DNA of 11,047 nt from Campylobacteraceae bacterium. GTDB taxonomy: Bacteria; Campylobacterota; Campylobacteria; Campylobacterales; Campylobacteraceae. This document shows, piece after piece, positions 7,060 to 11,047 of this stretch. Positions within the stretch are counted from its first letter, which is position 1. The number at the start of each line of letters is the position of its first letter. Where the stretch lies: NCBI GenBank assembly GCA_031290675.1, contig JAITNC010000184.1, positions 1-11,047 on the forward strand, in the 5' to 3' direction. Position numbers and translations under genes: made by a program. The notes beneath the pieces are model-generated. The model saw only the letters and a list, made by a program, of their open reading frames with translations. It had not been told where the DNA came from and did not search any database.

Positions 7060-7554
7060 TTATGCCTTTATCTTTTTAGAAGCGTAGTTTATAAGTCCGC
7101 CCGTGTTTACAAGCTCTTGCATAAACGGCGGGATTGGTGTGAAGCGGTAGAGCTTCTCTTTTGTCTTGTTTGTTATCGTGCCGTTGTCAAGGTCTATCTC
7201 TATCACATCGCCCTGCGCTATCTCGTCTGTTTCGCCAAGCTCAAAGATAGGCAGCCCCATATTGAACGAATTGCGATAAAAAATCCTCGCAAAACTTTTC
7301 GCTACGACAGCGCTCACTCCGGCGGCTTTTAAGGCGATAGGAGCGTGCTCACGGCTGCTTCCACAGCCAAAATTTTCTCCTGCTACTATCACATCACCTT
7401 TGTTAAGTTTTTTTACAAAATCCGCATCAGCGTCTTCCATCACGTGGCGAGCAAGCTCCTGGGGGTCGGAAGTGTTGAGATATCGGGCGGCTATTATCAA
7501 ATCCGTGTCGATATTGTCGCCAAAACGCCACACTTTAGCATTTATCAAACTCAT
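7060..7554 (-). CDS. leuD: 3-isopropylmalate dehydratase small subunit
   Basis: LeuD is the small swivel subunit that completes the iron-sulfur enzyme formed with LeuC and isomerises 2- to 3-isopropylmalate. The 164-residue length marks the short LeuD type (about 160-170 residues) rather than the roughly 200-residue enterobacterial form. Visible motifs are FGDNIDTDLI (11-20), the substrate-loop region AARYLNT (22-28), and GENFGCGSSREHAP (59-72), the most conserved stretch of the family. The start is ATG 7554 with AAGGA five bases upstream. leuC, needed for activity, is not adjacent and must be elsewhere in the genome. A -10 box in the 73-base gap upstream suggests that this gene opens the operon. 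Confidence 0.95.
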   Translation of the reverse strand: MSLINAKVWRFGDNIDTDLIIAARYLNTSDPQELARHVMEDADADFVKKLNKGDVIVAGENFGCGSSREHAPIALKAAGVSAVVAKSFARIFYRNSFNMGLPIFELGETDEIAQGDVIEIDLDNGTITNKTKEKLYRFTPIPPFMQELVNTGGLINYASKKIKA

Positions 7555-7569
7555 AAAAATCCTTTTTAA

Positions 7570-7600
7570 AAGTAAAAACGCAATTTTACCAAAAATTATA
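7570..7600 (-). promoter_or_regulatory. Putative promoter of the leuD-nadV operon
   Basis: In the 73-base gap between ygiQ and leuD, the minus strand carries TATAAT (7600-7595) with a T-run after it and no clear -35 box. A second candidate, TAAAAT, lies about ten bases downstream. Initiation near 7588 would give a leader of some 34 bases. I see no hairpin or leader peptide, so classical leucine attenuation is not evident. Confidence 0.45.
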
Positions 7601-7627
7601 TTAAACTATGAAATTTTCACTCTCAAG

Positions 7628-9340
7628 TCACTCCGTAAGCGTTGATTTTTGCCGCTCTTTGGCATTTGTATCACGCTCCACAAAAATCCTCTTTTTGCTC
7701 TTAAAATCAAGCCCGCTATAGTACATGGCAGACGAGTAAGTCCCGGGAGTCGGCGTAAATATCTGCACCTGCTCGGGGTTGAGTTTGAGCTCTTTGTTTA
7801 CAAATGTCTTCAAAGAGCGCATATCGCCCGCTTCACAGCCCGGGTGCGCTGCGATAAAATAGTACGTGAGAAACTGCTTTTTGCCCTCCTCTGCGTTGAG
7901 AGTGTCAAAGAGTTTTTTAAAGCTCAATAGCTCGTTTTTCGGGGGCTTTCCCATCAGTCTTAGTATCTTGTCGTCGGTATGTTCGGGGGCGACCTTCATC
8001 TGACCGCTGACGTGGTTTTTGACAAGCTCTCTCAGGTACGGCAATCCGAACTTTTTGTCTTTGTTGATAAGGTCGTAGCGCACGCCTGAGGCTACTACTG
8101 TTTTTTTCACGCCCTCTATATCACGGCTCTTGCACATCAAATCCAAAAGCGGCTTGTGATTTACAGCCATAGAGCCGCAAACACCCTCATAATCAGCACA
8201 TCTTCTGTTTTTGCATGCACCTGATTTTAGCTTTTTTTCGCACTCATAACCGTACATATTTGCGCTCGCACCGCCAAGGTCGTGAACAACGCCTTTGAAG
8301 TCTTTGTACTCCCTAAACTGCTTTATCTCTTTCAAAATGCCCTCGCTTGAGCGTGAACGGATAGTCCTGCCCTGATGCACGGTTATGGCGCAAAAATTGC
8401 ACTCGCCCCAACAGCCCTGATGCGTTGAGAGGGCAAATTTGATAGTTTCAAGGCATTTGACCTTGCCCATAGCCTCGTAATACGGGTGCTGCGCCCTTTG
8501 GTAGTTGAGCGCGGCGTAGATGTCAAGCTCCTCGCTTGTAGCGTAGGCGTTCGGCGGATTTTGTACGAGAAAACGTGCGTCCACTCTCTCACACAAACCT
8601 TTGGCGTTCAGAGGGTCGTTGTTTTTGTAAAACTCGTCAAACAACTCCATATATTTCTCTCTGTTTTGTAAAATCTCATCGTGCGAGGGGAGTTGTATGT
8701 AGCCCTCTTTTGGCTCTTTTGATATGTAACATACGCCTTTTACGTCGCTCGGCGATACGCCTTTGCGCAAAGCTGACGCCAACTCTTTGAGCGCATTTTC
8801 GCCCATACCGTATATCAAAAAGTCCGCCTTAGCGTCAAAAAGTATCGGTTTTCGTATGTTGTCGCCCCAAAAATCATAATGACTAACCCGCCGCAAACTC
8901 GCCTCTATGCCGCCGAGAACTATGGGGGCGGTGTGTTTGAAGTGTTGCCTTATGAGGTTTGTGTACGCTATACAGGCTCTGTCTACTCTTTTGGTGTTCG
9001 CTCCGCCGGGCGTATAATCATCGCTTTTGCGGAACTTTTTTGAAGCTGTATAGTTCGCCACCATAGAGTCCACGCTGCCGCCGTTCACGCCCCAAAAAAG
9101 CTTTGGTTCGCCAAGCCTTGTGATGTCTTTGTCGGAGCTGATATCGGGCTGTGCGATAACGCCCACTCTATATCCCCAATACTCAAGCAGCCTGCCGACA
9201 ACTGCCGTGCCGATGAAGGGGGAGTCTATGTACGAGTCGCCCGTAACGATGATGACATCACACCTATCCCAGCCAAGAGCGTCCATCTCATCTTTTGTTG
9301 TCGGTAAAAAAGCATTTTTTGAAGTCATTATTTTAGCCAT
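7628..9340 (-). CDS. ygiQ: YgiQ-family radical SAM protein
   Basis: This 570-residue protein belongs to the YgiQ (UPF0313) radical SAM family, whose reaction is not established as far as I know. The N-terminal signature DVIIVTGDSYIDSPFIG (28-44) is highly characteristic, followed by a cobalamin-binding-like region with YGMGE (177-181). The radical SAM motif C-W-G-E-C-N-F-C places the cluster ligands at Cys310, Cys314 and Cys317. A second cysteine group (367, 376, 381, 388) also fits the family. VAPEH follows in the C-terminal third. E. coli YgiQ is much longer (about 740 residues), so this is a short form. The start ATG 9340 overlaps the tauE-like stop by eight bases; Met5 (9328) is an alternative. 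The ribosome binding site is weak, which fits coupled translation. Confidence 0.93.
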   Translation of the reverse strand: MAKIMTSKNAFLPTTKDEMDALGWDRCDVIIVTGDSYIDSPFIGTAVVGRLLEYWGYRVGVIAQPDISSDKDITRLGEPKLFWGVNGGSVDSMVANYTASKKFRKSDDYTPGGANTKRVDRACIAYTNLIRQHFKHTAPIVLGGIEASLRRVSHYDFWGDNIRKPILFDAKADFLIYGMGENALKELASALRKGVSPSDVKGVCYISKEPKEGYIQLPSHDEILQNREKYMELFDEFYKNNDPLNAKGLCERVDARFLVQNPPNAYATSEELDIYAALNYQRAQHPYYEAMGKVKCLETIKFALSTHQGCWGECNFCAITVHQGRTIRSRSSEGILKEIKQFREYKDFKGVVHDLGGASANMYGYECEKKLKSGACKNRRCADYEGVCGSMAVNHKPLLDLMCKSRDIEGVKKTVVASGVRYDLINKDKKFGLPYLRELVKNHVSGQMKVAPEHTDDKILRLMGKPPKNELLSFKKLFDTLNAEEGKKQFLTYYFIAAHPGCEAGDMRSLKTFVNKELKLNPEQVQIFTPTPGTYSSAMYYSGLDFKSKKRIFVERDTNAKERQKSTLTE

Positions 9341-10106
9341 TTATAAAAAATTTCCATACAAGTGTTACGAAAAGCAGGCTTAGGGAGAAAAGCAGTATCT
9401 TTTTGACAAAACTTGAGCCTATTTTTATCGCCAGAGAGCTTCCGAGCGTGTTTCCGATGATACTCGCTATCGCCAAAGGGATACCCACGAGAAACAGCAC
9501 TTTCCCCGCAATCGCAAACACCACAAAACTGCTAAACGCCGTCGTGAAGTTGAACACTTTTGTCGTGGCGGCGGCTTGCACCAAGGTCAGTCCTACGAAA
9601 AGATTTAACGCTATGATAAAAAAGCTGCCAACTCCGGGTCCAAAAAATCCATCGTAAAATCCCAAAAGCAGGCATATGGCGGGTGTTAAAAGATAGAGTT
9701 TTAAGGCACTCAACTCTTTTTTTGTGCCAAAATCTTTTCTTGGAAGCAATATCGCCAAAACGCCCAGAGGGAGCAAAAATACGATGATACGCCCGATGTG
9801 GACACTGTCAAAAAAGAGTATCGCTCTTGTCCCCAACGCTCCGCCTATGATAGCAGCGGGCACTCCGACAAAGCTCACCCTCCAATCAATAAGGGAGTTT
9901 TTGGCGTAGTTTATCAGCGAGGCGATTTTGCCGATGGTAGCGGACATCTTTGTCGTGCCTAAAGCGAACTCGGGGTCAATGCCTGTGAGCAAAAACGCCG
10001 GTATGTTGATAAGCCCTCCGCCTCCGGCTATGCTGTCTACAAAACCTGAGATGAAAAATACCACAAATAAAATGGCTATGACCCAAATCTCAAACTCCAT
10101 GCCCAC
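9333..10106 (-). CDS. TauE/SafE (TSUP) family membrane transporter
   Basis: A 257-residue, strongly hydrophobic protein with seven to eight predicted membrane segments (roughly 7-27, 77-98, 107-122, 136-150, 159-175, 188-207, 209-226, 234-252). The two internally related family motifs are present: GFVDSIAGGGGLINIP (21-36) and GFYDGFFGPGVGSF (149-162), as in the YfcA branch. The family exports sulfite, sulfoacetate or related anions, but the substrate cannot be read from the sequence. The start is GTG 10106 with GGGAG five bases upstream; ATG 10100 is possible. It overlaps ygiQ and the end of a small upstream frame. Confidence 0.9.
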   Translation of the reverse strand: MGMEFEIWVIAILFVVFFISGFVDSIAGGGGLINIPAFLLTGIDPEFALGTTKMSATIGKIASLINYAKNSLIDWRVSFVGVPAAIIGGALGTRAILFFDSVHIGRIIVFLLPLGVLAILLPRKDFGTKKELSALKLYLLTPAICLLLGFYDGFFGPGVGSFFIIALNLFVGLTLVQAAATTKVFNFTTAFSSFVVFAIAGKVLFLVGIPLAIASIIGNTLGSSLAIKIGSSFVKKILLFSLSLLFVTLVWKFFING

Positions 10107-10243
10107 TTGCTCTCCCGTGATTGTTTTATGGTTGTGATTTTACCGTATATTGGGTTGTTTTCGGCTTTTGAGAGCAATTTCTCACTCTCTTTTTTGCTAA
10201 TCGCCCTGCGCCTACCGTCAAGCAAAATAATCGTTGCACACAC
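10076..10243 (-). pseudogene. Possible small or 5'-truncated lysine-rich gene
   Basis: This frame gives about 55 residues from GTG 10243 and contains LLDGRRRAISKKESEKLLSK and KAENNPIYGKITTIK, which read more like real protein than a random frame. The stop (10076) lies 31 bases inside the TauE-like gene. No ribosome binding site precedes the GTG. Immediately upstream the same frame runs into the palindromic repeats (10244-10337), so the natural 5' end may have been displaced by repeat insertion. I do not recognise the protein, and it may be spurious. Confidence 0.3.
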
Positions 10244-10275
10244 ATTGTCATGGCTTCGGCGTAGCCGTGAGCATC
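10219..10275 (-). repeat. Diverged palindromic element with partial tail motif
   Basis: On the minus strand 10275-10244 resembles the palindromic element (GATGCTCACGGC and GCCATGACAATG as imperfect arms). It is followed by TGCAACGATTATTTTGCTTG (10238-10219), which begins like the tail motif found at 3042 and 10921. Order and orientation match those clusters, but the similarity of the tail is limited to about ten bases. Confidence 0.4.
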
Positions 10276-10298
10276 TGTGTTTTGTTCGTGTCCCCATA

Positions 10299-10337
10299 CC
10301 GTCATTGCGAGCCGTGTACTCGCGGCGTGGCAATCCA
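10299..10337 (-). repeat. Palindromic interspersed repeat, inverted exact copy
   Basis: The reverse complement of this 39-bp stretch equals 2825-2863 at every base. Arms lie at 10304-10308 and 10330-10334. It sits between the small truncated frame and the promoter at 10363. Confidence 0.9.
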
Positions 10338-10362
10338 TATGATAATGACAAAAAAAGTACCG

Positions 10363-10391
10363 TTTGATTTTGTTGGATTTTTTGTTATAAT
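10363..10391 (+). promoter_or_regulatory. Near-consensus extended -10 promoter of the small peptide locus
   Basis: TATAAT (10386-10391) is a perfect -10 box preceded by TGT (10383-10385), the extended -10 element. TTGATT (10364-10369) is a fair -35 box with a 16-base spacer, and the spacer is T-rich as in Campylobacterota promoters. Initiation is expected at about 10397-10399, leaving a leader of some 64 bases before the ATG at 10462. Confidence 0.7.
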
Positions 10392-10396
10392 AAGGT

Positions 10397-10555
10397 ATTA
10401 AAGGATTTATTCCCTTGCGTTCTTAGTCCTTACCGTCCAAGACGGGAAAGGTGGTAAAAATATGAAGTTTATTCTATTCCTGCGTTTGCAGGTGAGAGTA
10501 AGTTTCAAGGTTAAGGCACTTAGAAAAATCTTAACCTTGATTAAGCTCTTTTAAT
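10397..10555 (+). promoter_or_regulatory. Highly structured transcript of the small peptide locus
   Basis: Several pairings stand out. ATTAAAGGA at the predicted 5' end (10397-10405) can pair with TCTTTTAAT over the stop codon (10547-10555), with one G-U, a 5'-3' long-range closure. CCGTC (10433-10437) pairs with GACGG (10441-10445). TTACC (10430-10434) can pair with GGTAA (10453-10457), covering part of the ribosome binding site. CCTGC and GCAGG form a hairpin with loop GTTT (10479-10492). TCAAGGTTAAG (10505-10515) and CTTAACCTTGA (10530-10540) form a perfect 11-bp stem inside the reading frame. Some of these are mutually exclusive, which would suit an mRNA that switches between inactive and active folds. 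A non-coding RNA of about 180 nt, such as a 6S-like RNA, would also explain the folding. Confidence 0.5.
10462..10554 (+). CDS. Candidate 30-residue basic hydrophobic peptide, type I toxin-like
   Basis: ATG 10462 to TAA 10552-10554 encodes 30 residues starting MKFILFLRLQVR and ending ILTLIKLF. I count eight Lys/Arg, no Asp/Glu and about eighteen hydrophobic residues. Residues 8-18 alternate strictly between polar and hydrophobic, and the whole could also form an amphipathic helix, so membrane association is likely. AGGTGG (10449-10454) lies seven bases before the ATG, an excellent ribosome binding site. A strong promoter precedes it and a GC-rich hairpin starts four bases after the stop. Size, charge, hydrophobicity, structured leader, 5'-3' pairing and a possible antisense promoter recall AapA-type toxins of Helicobacter pylori, which are also about 30 residues. 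I claim no sequence homology. The frame could be fortuitous if the locus is a non-coding RNA. Confidence 0.45.
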   Translation: MKFILFLRLQVRVSFKVKALRKILTLIKLF

Positions 10556-10557
10556 CT

Positions 10558-10577
10558 AGTGGGGCGAAAGCCCCGCT
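10558..10577 (+). terminator. GC-rich GAAA-loop hairpin after the small peptide gene
   Basis: GGGGC (10561-10565) pairs with GCCCC (10570-10574) around a GAAA tetraloop, extended by AGT/GCT with one wobble to eight pairs. Only CTT follows, so it is a weak classical intrinsic terminator but could mark or protect the 3' end of the transcript. Confidence 0.5.
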
Positions 10578-10736
10578 ATCTTAAAAACTTAATCGTATTG
10601 TATCATATTTTCTTGGTTTTGGTTGCTGTGGTGGGTGAAAGTGTAAAAAAGAGAAACCCATCAATCCAAAATAGCACAAGTTGTAACATTCAAATTAAAA
10701 ATCTACAAAGTCATAACACGAAAGGGCAAGAGCTGA
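10578..10736. other. Spacer between the peptide locus and the right repeat cluster
   Basis: I find no supportable gene here. One forward frame passes through with a hydrophobic stretch (IVLYHIFLVLVAVVG), but its only start candidate, GTG 10559, lies in the preceding hairpin and has no ribosome binding site. The notable content is a minus-strand -10 box at 10602-10597. Confidence 0.5.
10597..10607 (-). promoter_or_regulatory. Candidate antisense promoter facing the small peptide gene
   Basis: On the minus strand TACAAT (10602-10597) is preceded by TGA (10605-10603), an extended -10 element. No good -35 box is visible. Transcription from about 10590 would run leftward through the hairpin at 10577-10558 and then antisense to the stop codon and the 30-codon frame. 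Confidence 0.4.
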
Positions 10737-10770
10737 GATCGTCACGCCGCAGTCACAGGCTCACGATGAC
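10737..10770 (+). repeat. Palindromic interspersed repeat with altered but matching arms
   Basis: The element shares the centre CACGCCGCAGTCACAGGCTC with the copy at 2925. Its arms are ATCGT (10738-10742) and ACGAT (10763-10767) instead of ATTGC and GCAAT, so two changed positions in one arm are compensated in the other. Confidence 0.8.
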
Positions 10771-10831
10771 ACAAAAGGGAACGCTCTGCATGACACTGGG
10801 TGGGGGGCTTCGCCGCTTGTCTATCAAAAGA

Positions 10832-10898
10832 GTGGATTGCCACGTTCGCAAGCTCACTCGCAATGACGGAATGGGGGGGGTTCGCCTCGCAATGACGG
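10832..10898 (+). repeat. Palindromic repeat copy and an adjoining half copy
   Basis: 10832-10869 is a full element with arms ATTGC (10836-10840) and GCAAT (10860-10864) and a different centre (ACGTTCGCAAGCTCACTC). 10881-10898 repeats only the right half (TTCGCCTCGCAATGACGG), an incomplete copy separated by a run of G. Confidence 0.8.
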
Positions 10899-10920
10899 AT
10901 GGGGAGTAAATGCAACTGAG

Positions 10921-10958
10921 TTGCAACGATATTGGCATGCAAAATAACAAGCTAAAAA
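10921..10958 (+). repeat. Repeat-cluster tail motif, copy 2
   Basis: This starts TTGCAACGATATTGGCATGC and ends ACAAGCTAAAAA, matching 3042-3079 at 29 of 38 positions without gaps. It follows the palindromic elements directly, as in the left cluster. Confidence 0.55.
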
Positions 10959-11032
10959 TTATAAAAATCAAAATCTCCGTAAAATTTATTCAATTGCTCA
11001 AATATATATACATATAAACCTCTAACTTTCGC

Positions 11033-11038
11033 TAAAAT
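11033..11038 (+). promoter_or_regulatory. Possible rightward -10 box at the window edge
   Basis: TAAAAT preceded by TTTCGC and an AT-rich stretch (10960-11030) resembles Campylobacterota promoters. A gene starting beyond the right edge would be its target. No -35 box is clear. Confidence 0.25.
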
Positions 11039-11047
11039 GTAATATCT

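Noticed and set aside
10397..10577. 6S RNA, SRP RNA, RNase P RNA or tmRNA
   Set aside because: I could not find the diagnostic conserved stretches of SRP, RNase P or tmRNA. A 6S-like RNA of about 180 nt remains possible, but the well-placed ribosome binding site and frame favour a coding transcript.
10559..10909. A 116-codon forward frame with a hydrophobic N-terminal segment
   Set aside because: Its GTG start lies inside a hairpin, it has no ribosome binding site, and its second half is repeat sequence.
10742..10971. Minus-strand frames of 66-72 codons in the right repeat cluster
   Set aside because: They read through palindromic repeats (RHCEA, VIARR-type peptides) and lack start signals.

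Overview
The window looks like part of a Campylobacterota (epsilonproteobacterial) chromosome. This is an inference from the character of the leuD/leuB/ygiQ/tauE-type proteins, AT-rich spacers and promoters dominated by a -10 box; no ribosomal marker is present, so genus is not assignable. Every large gene lies on the minus strand.

Left third (1-2366, minus): one uninterrupted reading frame of at least 788 codons that runs off the left edge. It has an N-terminal signal sequence and then about 26 imperfect copies of a 26-residue Asn/Ser/Thr/Gly-rich repeat, typical of the beta-helical passenger of an autotransporter or large surface adhesin. Most of it sits in an exact 78-bp register. Its promoter side is an AT-rich spacer (2367-2820), followed by a cluster of interspersed palindromic repeats (2825-3079).

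Middle (3101-10106, minus, transcribed right to left): a TauE/SafE-type transporter and a YgiQ-family radical SAM protein (8-nt overlap), then leuD, leuB, a two-helix membrane protein of unknown function, nadM-Nudix and nadV. leuD to nadV are tightly packed (3-nt gap, 22-nt gap, 4-nt overlap, 92-nt gap) and probably one operon starting at a promoter just before leuD. NadV turns nicotinamide into NMN and NadM turns NMN into NAD, so the end of this operon is a two-step nicotinamide salvage route. Its Nudix domain probably handles ADP-ribose. LeuD and LeuB are two leucine-biosynthesis enzymes; leuA and leuC are not here.

Right end (10107-11047): a second and third cluster of the same palindromic repeats enclose a compact locus at 10363-10607. 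It has a near-consensus plus-strand promoter, a structured leader, a good ribosome binding site, a 30-codon frame for a strongly basic hydrophobic peptide with no acidic residue, and a GC-rich hairpin directly after the stop. A candidate antisense promoter points back into it. This layout resembles type I toxin-antitoxin loci such as AapA/IsoA of Helicobacter pylori and is the best candidate here for an undescribed system; a structured non-coding RNA is the main alternative.

The palindromic repeats share base-paired arms that change in a compensatory way between copies, and a 39-bp copy is repeated exactly in inverted orientation on either side of the metabolic block. Function assignments come from motifs read by eye; no database search was possible.
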